From Clostridiales bacterium (GTDB taxonomy: Bacteria; Bacillota; Clostridia; Christensenellales; UBA1242): a DNA stretch of 50,873 bases. Both the position numbers and the translations under genes were made by a program. Below the pieces are notes generated by a model. The model searched no databases, was not told the DNA's origin, and saw nothing but the letters and a program-made list of their open reading frames with translations. The stretch covers positions 1 to 50,873 of the forward strand of contig SVIU01000005.1 of NCBI GenBank assembly GCA_015069335.1, given 5' to 3'. Shown in pieces: positions 11,601-19,175 of this stretch (position 1 is the stretch's first letter; each line of letters opens with the position of its first letter).

Positions 11601-13466
11601 TGTGTTGTTGGCATCAATTGAAATCAATTTTGACAAATCAATTTCTGAATTTAGTTTTATTTGATTAATTGTTTGGTCATAACCATCAGGATTTACATCT
11701 TTTTCCATATCAATAACATTAGACATGTCTATAATGCTTAATGCTAATGGTGCTGTTTGTGTCCATGTTACACTTTCTTCATTGCCCTCCACGCTTGTTA
11801 AGTTGAAAATCTTATAAGAATTTTCTTGGACAATTTCGTTTTTTATTTCTCCATTTGAAAAGTATTCAATTACAACTCTAATGTCGTTTGTAATATGAAC
11901 ATCACTATAAACTTGCCAATAAGCATTTTGATATGTGGTTTGATCGCCAATTGGAAAATAATATTTTTGTGTAGTGTTTCCATTTGGTATTTCTTTTGTT
12001 GTATAATCATCACTATTTATAAACTTAATTTCGCTTGCATCAACCCATTGGTTGCCTAAAAATTTTTCAAATCTAATACCAACATTTAGGATTTTGTTTT
12101 GCAAGTCTATTGAATTCATGTTTGGGTTTGATATTTCAATTTTTAAGTGTGAGGTATGTTTTGCGTTAACTCCGTCTTTTGATGCATATATGGTATGTAT
12201 CATATCTGGCGAGAAATTATGCATAGATCCATTAATGGCAATGTTTGTAACCTCAACGTCAACAATATTGAATTCTGCTGTTTTTTTGATTATTGGCTTG
12301 TCTTGTACTGTTTGTGCTTTGTAAAGGTCTTCTAATTTTGAAACACGTTGATAAAATTCTTCTGGCAATTCCAATATAGTGAGTTCTTCTGATTTTGCGT
12401 TATCAAACAAATAAGCATAAACACCCGATTGTTTTTCTTGAGCCCAATTTTGAATATCTGTTGTTGCTTGAAATTTTAAAAGATTTGTTCCTGGAACAAT
12501 CCCTAAGTTTGTCAAATGTTGAATTTCGTTTTCAACAATTTCGCCCATTATATAATATTTTAAACCGTTAGAAAATTGTTGATACAATTCATTAATTTGA
12601 TTAACATAAGCTGCATCAATGAGGTTGTTTGAAACAATGCTGTTTAACAAATCGTGCATATCAACAAAATCTTGCGCTTTGATTGAATTGTTGTCGAGGG
12701 AGTTTAAAAATTCATAAAAGTCTTGTACTGTATAATTTAAGCCTTGCATTCCTCCTGCGTTGATTTGATCAAATATTGATTTTATTTCATCAAAATATTG
12801 AGCAATAAAAAAGTCTGATGAAATTTTTGAATATTTAAATTGACTTCTTGCTGGAGAATATTTAATGCCCATATAAATTGTTTCTCCAGCATTTATTTCA
12901 TAATTATCAGAGATTAGAGTTTTATATGACTGGTCTTGAAGATTTTCACCCAAACCCATATCGCCATTTATAACAAATATGTTTGCATCATATACTGGCA
13001 CATCAACAAATATTTGAGTTGTTGCCTTTTCTGTTGTTACGCACTCTGATGTTGCCACCAAATTTGATATACCACCAGCAATCCACTCTATTTGCGCATT
13101 GTTTTCATCAACAAAACCGTCATTTGCTGTTGTGGCCAATTTGACATTTATAGGTTCATTAATTTTTGCATTTTTTGGCACTATAATAACCCCATCGGTA
13201 ATATGATTTGCACCATATGGGGTTGAAGCAACACCATTTCCAAAAGAAAGAGTAATGTTGTCAACCGTAACATTTTCTGTTGTGGTTGTTACTTTGATTT
13301 GGAAATTTTCTACCGTTTCATAACTTTCAAATTCAAAAGAAATTTTTTCTGGATTGATAATTTCTTCCTCAAAACTGCCTGTTAAATACATTATTCCAAA
13401 GCTTGCACCCAATACAACTACTAGAGAAGCTAAGCATATTGCAAATATTTTAAAAAACCTTTTCAT
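2634..13466 (-). CDS. Giant (3610 aa) predicted exported or membrane-anchored beta-rich surface protein
   Basis: Single uninterrupted ORF; N-terminal MKRFFKIFAICLASLVVVLGASFGIMYLTG signal/anchor; T/S/N/D-rich beta-type sequence; FN3-like segment; no LPXTG or C-terminal TM; RBS AAGGAG. Confidence 0.85.
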   Translation of the reverse strand: MKRFFKIFAICLASLVVVLGASFGIMYLTGSFEEEIINPEKISFEFESYETVENFQIKVTTTTENVTVDNITLSFGNGVASTPYGANHITDGVIIVPKNAKINEPINVKLATTANDGFVDENNAQIEWIAGGISNLVATSECVTTEKATTQIFVDVPVYDANIFVINGDMGLGENLQDQSYKTLISDNYEINAGETIYMGIKYSPARSQFKYSKISSDFFIAQYFDEIKSIFDQINAGGMQGLNYTVQDFYEFLNSLDNNSIKAQDFVDMHDLLNSIVSNNLIDAAYVNQINELYQQFSNGLKYYIMGEIVENEIQHLTNLGIVPGTNLLKFQATTDIQNWAQEKQSGVYAYLFDNAKSEELTILELPEEFYQRVSKLEDLYKAQTVQDKPIIKKTAEFNIVDVEVTNIAINGSMHNFSPDMIHTIYASKDGVNAKHTSHLKIEISNPNMNSIDLQNKILNVGIRFEKFLGNQWVDASEIKFINSDDYTTKEIPNGNTTQKYYFPIGDQTTYQNAYWQVYSDVHITNDIRVVIEYFSNGEIKNEIVQENSYKIFNLTSVEGNEESVTWTQTAPLALSIIDMSNVIDMEKDVNPDGYDQTINQIKLNSEIDLSKLISIDANNTYQTYKFFIYTDDAIAEGSKTLSDYFYTTDTKPQTYLINGASKNLFELDGHFLKLKGSEIPAVTVKVMFATIKTNALRQPVISDGKYVFVKYSSVQEGLNESLSSLEITYTKSISTISGAITYLKDGSAGVTNSEPVVFKIAQNTENVLRVGINLTDLTDSQKTAIYNALIDGSISVVARTQKNIATNYIKSTLGSEGVNNYYFDISTIVVDNDVVVRLYFLYILQGKEYLFPIDHVYDMGNNSKTSTISIIQNINSKAYFVFTYQDNVNPAATRLELDQLEYIEVATIFEGGSFKRTFTAKMKNGDILEDITITQSGSNVVNVYIEDFLGVSTPTSEGWKLVSNDNSVKILNDTVLDFVYSSQDQKEATISLYLNGIDELQQSFKIKVLSSGYVSKYQIDTPSGETQEVPTDENYNYEKINIYLNANDVYTDECILTDVTGLFNMWYKLPTETEKQLKLTVKISNQSTAVALNNIMGVASYKEGDSISSIKITKLLGSPVSLSLTYIEETLNLYQDVELNIQPNLIISAENVSYSFENSQAETISGEVTKDQQSAIYNVYTGIEYTIEITANCDNLWLDGDTAETIENISAGLKKFTFKKTFADDSVESITIYLSNVTTLSVGDLNYPLQFKVNKSLQLKNPGATTVSLTGNTLTLPISDYFVRVAHGEAIAVTSFKKADLADVISVNKDGITGYPNNSIITSNSYDETDNKVSLQFGAFENKITIAFNITLEGTVLGGLIILNIVPTNLQNSGTFALYNDQKAIIINNGDVVSNTTFSSMFTQGTITITGFYGYYAELNSGSTTDYTVKLSASKLFTEAGTLTLTDEHSISTTYQIVISELKFPFVKLTYFDTRDNTYKPVIDYSNLDLYKIFEDTENMFKYCSDNKIYLTTTYDNNDENEYATAGEKLVLFDKVDQNGVFNNVVAGLEYNEINSTTSNDIASFKMINTSNDTSYLKVSKIGDDTNYKITLEIDPIGQDNVYAIVNVNTRRLNANLKTYLSVPVLIKLDKTQKLHISYPFGTEEVSTDTVVNSKTYGSEDFDKDLMGGNFASLKSYMEYLSFDMNGEAKTNILDPKYKRLSVYQKGEDENYQLQSSYVGYKFEIEKVYFNQGNGWSMATAEQISNLAQLDIATGDLSIFNEIALNIRVKIKISTTNGSVNYYYVSAGEIPSMPLLRQRYTEGNISGSATTIGKNGGTFEVANGNKIAFDSSLGATVNEAIIFNYYLNSIATQENLSARVYFDNVIDEDEKYADVDPTAKTITFIAQPTSTTITIELYTIYGVLTTITANMGAACNFKELQSGVKIWSNTSYELGELFEMTGYTVSQIELIDSNSVGYDIIDNKVYFKHLPHNVAKQKFNLDLRATIQKDGKSYDVVINHANVEVNQLVRSNNTNINNPFVAVENTNYQIADNSKIQLTNAQVKTLLGELFEDASKDSNPPVAYADYESLIIKIENTVVDYDTGTYDYNLGIIVSEITKVLKVELIDAQGTIIAVAYAQFEANPEYIVKINYPIVVNNADQEEEIWQCEYLQKGQILDFSANNINGKPRIIVTDKDGSPVTGVDIVDENGEVVSTFDTSDIDDSQLEKTLKFNIKIGGAVYGTYNVVVKNSGLYSIEADNNQTIVYVSYGDDNVFGNLDVIITMPAVAEGVDVSKVNFYVDYADGTKTDVNLIEGVYYSQASKIRTVMATSDYDNNFKIMMQVVDENSETYDVELERDDFEIKPRATLKYNGFDIRYQDYGNVVEDVDITTYYTWTNDQIESNLYEIVLDDGIKLASDDIAIGDCKILYKYDIDINKDQEVVLVANANGDDGVSFIETFMVKDTQGNKFGYNNLIGENRKISLSIDDSSQSLIYREHKPNGEVNDFLLKALGAKNDGSVINLTFTYTATSEHSIKISLTVKVVSDLVVELRNNDSPVTENSQNNPYLFVFDSTNNTRVLTSKTVTKYIHVYSIHDLESNRKNIAQSFNISATSVGGADYSAYFNCVRRTNLTTGDYEIIVSYTQQAQLGSKLIEIKFYDSYGFEFVYYIKFVASKEVVNTTLNVGGNIYEGDSLDVYNAKVSSNSTKKGIGITINSNSDQTYETTQEVVLQAVEFWVKKAQGDIQIPKAAVVDTASKEIDFSFLEESLWSTHGNGASINGYLKVKIKLGTGTEDYVFTVDIVIIKKYKLELKPENTYIRDGFEVEMEHFVDVFDNKQQKQLGRPELTQTQTLMADIDLDNIVYDSGTSTSLTTYINEQLAIVNNSNGDEKEKTAAWNNLETVGFTPPHAQALGRPVVSIAADGKVSWGPVTGANAYIYQIDTAAEVQVTTIPTTITLDREQKIKVKAIDTSDRQKDGSWTAELTHDGNEKSSPSSSSYLITDLAIKLSIIATSSIDNSTITRYVTPTIQSGNVVSIKIPLGIKGGLFSEDVTPENNHSFDVKIYNNKERKNRENTVVNITSGSTVVNALNIKTITNINIWVGANVLSSDNMGLALEVDNVVYYYCYFTDINGNTKNIAAGINAPIALYDSVFIDKDVKLFTGKVEESSPTHGATLTKCNHTSPDGCTCITIVNGLTPAHAKLAKNISSLKVNDTTPTDTADDTSTYTGELTKTKFESTKDGIKYQETDMNIDVVFKEYVANSDTTKNAISKITGEKGKVNVTLKYTGINTDKAYLPEAVHRVYLDLSLDTNNAISTPTTITLAQWASGNTGINGAFELKTGSGVSDILAQNEDKTFTTNSADLKFEVANTSDLYEVTEAGVITLKTGFKPNEYYITLIVKCKYNTTNNTTDYEPIGTVSIVFTSAIILDVYKQQASNSFDYKVDLHGLVPNGTITASDISIDSFKPTAYSASSTNAIASFASTTEFVANKVMQLKIKEEQKFVLIRINEIILTNATTPPPTLVITKTIDQKGTPDTTDDVITSYSIPSSAFEYKVNNEEQTLSSGSIILKTTDETQIFTFEYITPNFVYTVSGDEDITNGEMTVEYGLCTSTVAVTVTEETINQPASA

Positions 13467-13558
13467 AATTACTCCTTAAAATTTGGAAAAATATTAAAAA
13501 ATATTAAAATAAATTAATTTTAAATAAAATAATTTAAGAAATTTTAATTTCGCTTATA

Positions 13559-13587
13559 ATTATATAATTATTGTTTGTTAAAGTCAA
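13559..13587 (-). promoter_or_regulatory. Sigma-A-like promoter of the giant gene
   Basis: Minus strand TTGACT-17 nt-TATAAT (-35 at 13582-13587, -10 at 13559-13564), about 90 nt upstream of the ATG. Confidence 0.75.
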
Positions 13588-13689
13588 TTAAATATGAGGT
13601 TGCGTCAAATAATTTTAATTTTATTTTACAATTTATTTACACCAACATATTTTGATAATAATTATACGAAAATTTTTATGACATGAATA

Positions 13690-13718
13690 TTGACAAATTT
13701 ATACTTTGTTGATATACT
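13690..13718 (+). promoter_or_regulatory. Sigma-A-like promoter of the 541-aa gene
   Basis: TTGACA-17 nt-TATACT; AGGAG RBS just before the ATG at 13743. Confidence 0.8.
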
Positions 13719-13742
13719 AAAAGAAAATGAAAAAGGAGAAAA

Positions 13743-15368
13743 ATGATGGAAGAAAAAAAATTGCCAGATATCATTATTGAACCACAAGATGTGACAGAGT
13801 TGCAGCCGGACACTCAAACTGAAACAAAAACCGAAATCACACCAGCCACAACGCCAGAAAACGCAACCGATGTTCAAACTGATAAACCTGTTGAAACTCA
13901 AGTTGAAGATCAACCAGAATCGCCAACAGAAAAGCAAAACGAAACAACCAATGAGGAACATCCTAGTGTTATTGTAGAGGTTCCAAACGAAACACCAGTT
14001 GATGCACAAACTGATACTCAAGCCGAAGCACAAACTGGAACTCAAGCCGAAGTTATAACTGATACCCATGACGAGACTCAGCCTCAAACACATGAATCTG
14101 AATCTCACAGCGAAACAACACCCCCTAAAGCTCAAACAGCAGTTTCAACTCCAAAAAAACAACCGAGCGAACCAATAATTATTGAACACTCATCAAGCAA
14201 AAATAGTAAAACTAAAGGTGACGCAAGAGTTACCGTTGAACGCGCAGAAAGAATTGTTGTTGAGGGTGATCCAGCCACTGCCTCAGAATTGTTAAAACTT
14301 GTAAAACAACCAACCACAACCAAGAAGAAAACTTCTACAAAAAAGACTAGTTCAGCAAAAAAGAGCAGCACCAAAAAACCAAAAACTGTTGCACCAATAG
14401 AGCCTATACAACATGCTGAACCAGCTCCAGCAGAAACACAAAAAGTTGAGCCACAAACCACCCCTAATCCTGACACAAGCACAAAACAAACACCAGCATC
14501 AAATGGTGGGGCAGGCAACAATGACGAAAAAGAAAAACCACAAGTTCCAATTATTTCCGGAACAGTTTCTGGGCTTACAGCTATTGTTTTTGGACTTATT
14601 ATGCTAGCAGGATTTGTTAATCCTTTAATGATAATTATTACACTTGTTGCAATGTCTGCTTCCGCAACTTCGTTTACTTTTGGTTCGATACAAATGAAGG
14701 ATGCCAAAACAGCTCCTAAAAAAACTGCCAACAAGCAAGCAGAAAAGCAAAGTAAACAGCAAAAGAAACAAGAGAAAAAAGCAGAAAAGCAAATGACTAA
14801 ACAAGAAAGAAAAGCGAGAAAGCAACAAAAAAGCAAAACTCCTGAGTTGATGGCTACAACATTGGGCGATGCTATTCCTGCACAATCAGAACACCCATCT
14901 CAAGATCAAACTCCTTTGGCTCCACAAGTTGATAAACAAGAAGGTTTGTTAAAATCTAGCGTTGAAGAACTAAACAAAATGTTTGGCCAATTTACCCAAA
15001 ACCCACCAAAAACACCTGATGAAATGACTGCATTTAGACAAGATGTTGCAACCTTGGCTCAAGGAATTTATGATCAAGGAATTGACACTTCTGCAAGCGA
15101 ACAAGACGCAAGACTTTTTCAATGCTGTGTTAATTATCTTAATGCAAACAACGCGTTGCAAACTATAAAACAAACCCCAACTGGCGTTGCTGAACAAGAT
15201 GAACAATCAATAAGAGATGCTTTGGCTGTTAGTTATGAAGCGTTAAGCGAATTGCAATCAGCTTCGCAACAATATACTCAAGAAACCATTGCAAAGCAAG
15301 CTCCTACCACACAAGAAACAACAACCAGTTCTTCTCAACCTTCGCAAGAACAAGAAAAAACATTATAA
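13743..15368 (+). CDS. 541-aa low-complexity protein: T/Q/E/P-rich N-terminus, histone-H1-like Lys/Ser/Thr tract, central TM pair, K/Q-rich stretch, helical C-terminal domain
   Basis: ORF with consensus promoter, RBS and terminator; TM pair VPIISGTVSGLTAIVFGLIMLAGFVNPLMIIITLVAMSASATSF. Confidence 0.85.
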   Translation: MMEEKKLPDIIIEPQDVTELQPDTQTETKTEITPATTPENATDVQTDKPVETQVEDQPESPTEKQNETTNEEHPSVIVEVPNETPVDAQTDTQAEAQTGTQAEVITDTHDETQPQTHESESHSETTPPKAQTAVSTPKKQPSEPIIIEHSSSKNSKTKGDARVTVERAERIVVEGDPATASELLKLVKQPTTTKKKTSTKKTSSAKKSSTKKPKTVAPIEPIQHAEPAPAETQKVEPQTTPNPDTSTKQTPASNGGAGNNDEKEKPQVPIISGTVSGLTAIVFGLIMLAGFVNPLMIIITLVAMSASATSFTFGSIQMKDAKTAPKKTANKQAEKQSKQQKKQEKKAEKQMTKQERKARKQQKSKTPELMATTLGDAIPAQSEHPSQDQTPLAPQVDKQEGLLKSSVEELNKMFGQFTQNPPKTPDEMTAFRQDVATLAQGIYDQGIDTSASEQDARLFQCCVNYLNANNALQTIKQTPTGVAEQDEQSIRDALAVSYEALSELQSASQQYTQETIAKQAPTTQETTTSSSQPSQEQEKTL

Positions 15369-15380
15369 TTTCAAAACATA

Positions 15381-15411
15381 AAAAACGACAGTATCAACTG
15401 TCGTTTTTTTT
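15381..15411. terminator. Terminator between the 541-aa gene and rpe
   Basis: AAAAACGACAGT-ATCA-ACTGTCGTTTTT followed by further T. Confidence 0.88.
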
Positions 15412-15426
15412 GCATATTAATAAAAT

Positions 15427-16086
15427 TTATTTTAATTCTTCAATGGCTTGTTGTTTGTCTATGGCATTAAAAACATAACTGCCAGAAACAACAATATCTG
15501 CGCCATAAATACTTAGTTTTTTCGAAATTTCTGGCACAATTCCGCCGTCAACTTCAATTTTGAATCTTGCACCATAGCTTTCACGAATTTGTTTTAGTTT
15601 TTTGATTTTTGAATAAGTGCTTTCTTTAAACAACTGCCCGCTTTTCCCTGGCTCGACACTCATTACCAAAACGAGTTCCACATTTGCCAAGAACTCCAAA
15701 ATTTCACCAACTTCGGTGTTTGGTTTTATGGCAAGACCAGCAAGCGCTCCAAGAGAGTTTATCTTTTTTAAACATTTGATTAAATCTTTTTTGTTTTTAA
15801 ATGCTTCAAAATGAACGGTAACAAATTTTGCGCCGGCTTTGATATATTTTTCCACAAGTTTAAGTGGCTCATTTACCATTAAATGCACATCTAGTGGCAA
15901 AAGTGTGTGAAGATAGATATCTTTTACATCTCTTTCATTTATTGTGGTATGCCCAACAAAATTTTCGTGCATGACATCACAATGCACATAGTCTGCAATG
16001 TTGTTTAATCTTTTTACATAAACTAGCAAATCGTCTTTGTCTTTGCAAGGATCTGTTGATGGTGCAACCTTTAAAAAATTAGCCAT
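15427..16086 (-). CDS. rpe: Ribulose-phosphate 3-epimerase
   Basis: VAPSTDPC..., HCDVMHENFV, DVHLMVNEP, VLVMSVEPGKSGQ, EVDGGI, VVSGSYVF motifs. Confidence 0.93.
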   Translation of the reverse strand: MANFLKVAPSTDPCKDKDDLLVYVKRLNNIADYVHCDVMHENFVGHTTINERDVKDIYLHTLLPLDVHLMVNEPLKLVEKYIKAGAKFVTVHFEAFKNKKDLIKCLKKINSLGALAGLAIKPNTEVGEILEFLANVELVLVMSVEPGKSGQLFKESTYSKIKKLKQIRESYGARFKIEVDGGIVPEISKKLSIYGADIVVSGSYVFNAIDKQQAIEELK

Positions 16087-16951
16087 GTGTTCTTACCCAC
16101 TTTTGATTTAAAATTTTATATATTTCTTTATACCTTAAAAAACGGTCTTTGTCAATTAATCCGTCAAGTACTGCTCTTTTTACTGCACATTCTTCTTGTT
16201 TTTCATTAAAATGCACGCATGATTTATATTTACAACCCTCCATAACCTTAACAAAATCTGGATAATAATATGGGAGTTCGTAATAGGCAATTGGCAAAAG
16301 TTTTTCGTCCAAACTTGTAAAACCCGCCGTATCTGTGATGTAAATATCATCCTCAAAAAAGATTTCACAGTGGCGAGTTGTGTTTTTACCACGCTCTATT
16401 TTTATGCTTAACTCTCCCACTTGGCTTGCGTGCTTTTTTAATATTGAATTAACCAGTGCGCTTTTGCCAACAGCTGACTGCCCAGCAAATGCACTCAACT
16501 TGCCTTTTAAAGCTTGTTTTAAATTGTCTAATCCTTCACCAGTTTTTGCATTGGTAAAAATTATATTTTCGACCACATTTTCATAAACTTTTTTAACTTT
16601 TTCACAAAGACCTTTGTTTAGGTCAATTTTGTTTACAACAATAATTGGCTCAACGCCATAACAAAGGGAAAATAAAATTAGTTTGTCAACAATCATAAAA
16701 TCTGGTGCTGGAACTTCAGCAATTACAATGACCAAAGCGTCTAAATTTGCAAGTGGTGGGCGAACAAAAATGTTTTTTCGCTTGTTGATTTTTTCTATTG
16801 TAACTGGATTGTTTGATGTGTCAATTTCTACACTATCACCAACAAACACACCGTCAGCTTTTAAATTGCCTCTTGCAATGCAGCAAAAATCTTGGGCAAG
16901 AGTTTTTACCCAAAAATTATTTGCTACTTTTTTATATACAAGACCGGTCAT
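16079..16951 (-). CDS. rsgA: Ribosome small subunit-dependent GTPase A
   Basis: Circularly permuted GTPase: VVNKIDL before GQSAVGKSALVN, DTAGF, C-terminal Zn knuckle C-K-SCVHFNEKQEEC. Confidence 0.95.
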   Translation of the reverse strand: MTGLVYKKVANNFWVKTLAQDFCCIARGNLKADGVFVGDSVEIDTSNNPVTIEKINKRKNIFVRPPLANLDALVIVIAEVPAPDFMIVDKLILFSLCYGVEPIIVVNKIDLNKGLCEKVKKVYENVVENIIFTNAKTGEGLDNLKQALKGKLSAFAGQSAVGKSALVNSILKKHASQVGELSIKIERGKNTTRHCEIFFEDDIYITDTAGFTSLDEKLLPIAYYELPYYYPDFVKVMEGCKYKSCVHFNEKQEECAVKRAVLDGLIDKDRFLRYKEIYKILNQKWVRTHG

Positions 16952-16986
16952 TTTTACTCTACCTTAAGTTGATTTTTGTGGGTTTT

Positions 16987-17154
16987 AATGAATAATTAAT
17001 AATGAATAGTGAATAATGAAGGACAATGCATTTCTAACGAAATGCGTGAATAGTTAATTGTGAATACTATACACCCATATCAACGCCATGAATAGTGAAG
17101 GCAAATTAGAAATTTGACATCCATTATTCATTATTCACTATTCATTATTCATTT
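16987..17154. repeat. MITE-like palindromic element, about 168 bp
   Basis: Left arm AATGAATAATTAATAATGAATAGTGAATAATGAA and right arm TTATTCATTATTCACTATTCATTATTCATT are inverted copies; internal hairpins GCATTTC-TAAC-GAAATGC and CAAATT-AGA-AATTTG. Confidence 0.8.
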
Positions 17155-17173
17155 AAAAAGTAAAAAACTCAAC

Positions 17174-18223
17174 TTATCCATTAATAATTTTATTCCTTAG
17201 CTGTCCACACGCCCCTTCAATGTCTGCGCCCATTGTTCTGCGAACGGTTGCAGAGATGTTGTGCGAGTTTAGTCTATCCATAAAGGCGTATGCCTTTTTG
17301 CGATTTGTGCCAGACATTCCACGCTCTTTTACTTGGTTTAGTGGAATTAAATTCACGTGGCAAACCATACCTTTTAAAACATTTGCGAGTTCGTCTGCAC
17401 ATTCAAAACTATCGTTTTTGCCGTCTATTAGCGAATATTCAAAAACAATTCTTCTTTTTGTTTTTTCAAAATAATATTTTGTTGCCGAAATTAGTTCTTT
17501 TATTGAATATTTGTTGGCAATTGGCATTGTTTGTTTTCTTATTTGATCGTTTGGGGCATGAAGTGAAATGGTTAAAGTTATTTGCAAATTTAAGTTTGCC
17601 ATTTCTTTTATTTTATCAACCAAGCCACAGGTTGAAAGTGATATGTTTCGTTGAGAAATGTTAATTCCGTCTTCGCTTGAAACAAGTTCAAAAAATTTGA
17701 TTACATTATCAAAATTGTCAAGTGGCTCACCACTGCCCATAAGCACAATGTTGGTAACTTTGCGATTTTTTAAGTCGCCGTTATTGTCCTTATTTACAAA
17801 CAGCACTTGCCCTAAAATTTCGCCGGCAGACAAGTTGCGAACAAGACCATTTAATGTGCTTGCGCAAAACTTGCAACCCATTCTGCAACCAACTTGCGTA
17901 GATACGCAAATCGTGTTGCCGTATTTATAACTCATATACACGCCCTCAATGATGTTGCCATCATAAAGTTCGTAAACATATTTGACAGTGCCATCTTTGC
18001 CGGTGAGTTTGGTGTGAAGTTTGATTGGCTCGTCAACATATTTTTCTAGCAATTTTTGTTTGAAATCTTTGCTTAAATTTGATATTTCAGAAATTTTTTT
18101 GCCTTGATAGATGCCTTCAAAAAGTTGTTTTGCTCTAAACTTTTTTTCGCCTAAATTTAAACAAATTTGCTCTATTTCTTCATAAGAATAGTTTAATAAA
18201 TTATCCATTGCAAACACTTCCAA
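17174..18223 (-). CDS. rlmN: 23S rRNA (A2503-C2)/tRNA methyltransferase RlmN, radical SAM
   Basis: QVGCRMGCKFCASTLNGLVRNLSAGEI; MGSGEPLDN; C-terminal RRTMGADIEGACGQL. Confidence 0.96.
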   Translation of the reverse strand: MEVFAMDNLLNYSYEEIEQICLNLGEKKFRAKQLFEGIYQGKKISEISNLSKDFKQKLLEKYVDEPIKLHTKLTGKDGTVKYVYELYDGNIIEGVYMSYKYGNTICVSTQVGCRMGCKFCASTLNGLVRNLSAGEILGQVLFVNKDNNGDLKNRKVTNIVLMGSGEPLDNFDNVIKFFELVSSEDGINISQRNISLSTCGLVDKIKEMANLNLQITLTISLHAPNDQIRKQTMPIANKYSIKELISATKYYFEKTKRRIVFEYSLIDGKNDSFECADELANVLKGMVCHVNLIPLNQVKERGMSGTNRKKAYAFMDRLNSHNISATVRRTMGADIEGACGQLRNKIING

Positions 18224-19133
18224 TTTGTAAACTTTTTCCGTTTAAATAACTTTTTGCAAGCATTCTTTTTGAATTTGGCGCTGTCATTTCAACAATTTCA
18301 ACCGCGCCGTCTTGACACTTGATAACCAAGCCTTGTTTGTTATTTGCAACAAGAATTGTTCCGTTTGGCTCAGTGCCGTCATAACTGTACGCTTTGGCTT
18401 CAAAAACTTTAAAATTTTCACCATTTAAACTAAACGTTGCAATTGGGTTTGGGTTAAGCCCACGCACCAAGTTTACAATTTGTTTTGCAGTGTTGTCAAA
18501 ATTTATTATTGTGTGTTCTTTTTTAAACATTTTGGTATGTGTTGCTTTTGCGTTATCTTGCGGTGTAAATACTGCTCTGCCTGACTCTATTAAATCAAGT
18601 GCATTTACACAAAGATTTGCACCAATTTGTGATAATTTTTCACTTAGTGTGCCATAGGTATCGTTTGGTTCAATAAAGCATTCGGCATAAGAAAGCATAT
18701 CGCCTGTGTCAATGCCTGCTTCGGTTTTCATAATTGTTACGCCTGTTGTTTTTTCGCCGTCTATAATTGCTTGCTGTATTGGTGACGCTCCCCTATATTT
18801 TGGAAGCAAAGAGCCATGGACATTGATTATTCCATGCTTACAAATATCAATAATTTCTTGGCTTAAAATTTGGCCGTAGGCTGCCGTAACCATAATGTCA
18901 GCGTTTAAACTTTTTAGTGTTTCTACCCCGTCTACTCTAATTTTTGCAAATTGATAAACCGGAATGTTTAACTCATTTGCCAAAACTTTTGCCGGTGGTG
19001 CAATTACTTTATTGCCTCTGCCACTTGGTTTATCGGGCTGACAAACTACCGCCACCACTTCGTGAGTGCTGTTTGTTATGGCTTTTAAAACCGGACACGC
19101 AAACTCTGGCGTTCCTAAGAATATAACTCTCAT
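18201..19133 (-). CDS. fmt: Methionyl-tRNA formyltransferase
   Basis: MRVIFLGTPEFA; NVHGSLLPKYRGASPIQQAI; AGIDTGDML. Confidence 0.96.
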   Translation of the reverse strand: MRVIFLGTPEFACPVLKAITNSTHEVVAVVCQPDKPSGRGNKVIAPPAKVLANELNIPVYQFAKIRVDGVETLKSLNADIMVTAAYGQILSQEIIDICKHGIINVHGSLLPKYRGASPIQQAIIDGEKTTGVTIMKTEAGIDTGDMLSYAECFIEPNDTYGTLSEKLSQIGANLCVNALDLIESGRAVFTPQDNAKATHTKMFKKEHTIINFDNTAKQIVNLVRGLNPNPIATFSLNGENFKVFEAKAYSYDGTEPNGTILVANNKQGLVIKCQDGAVEIVEMTAPNSKRMLAKSYLNGKSLQIGSVCNG

Positions 19134-19175
19134 AGTTCTCCTAAATAATTTCTTAAAGTATCATTTGTTTATAAT

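Noticed and set aside
3652-12324. Plus-strand ORFs inside the giant gene
   Set aside because: Antisense open frames within a real 10.8-kb ORF; hydrophobic biased composition, no RBS or promoter support.
13662-14885. Minus-strand Cys/Phe-rich ORFs opposite the 541-aa gene
   Set aside because: Antisense of the low-complexity Q/T/E/K coding region; composition artefact.
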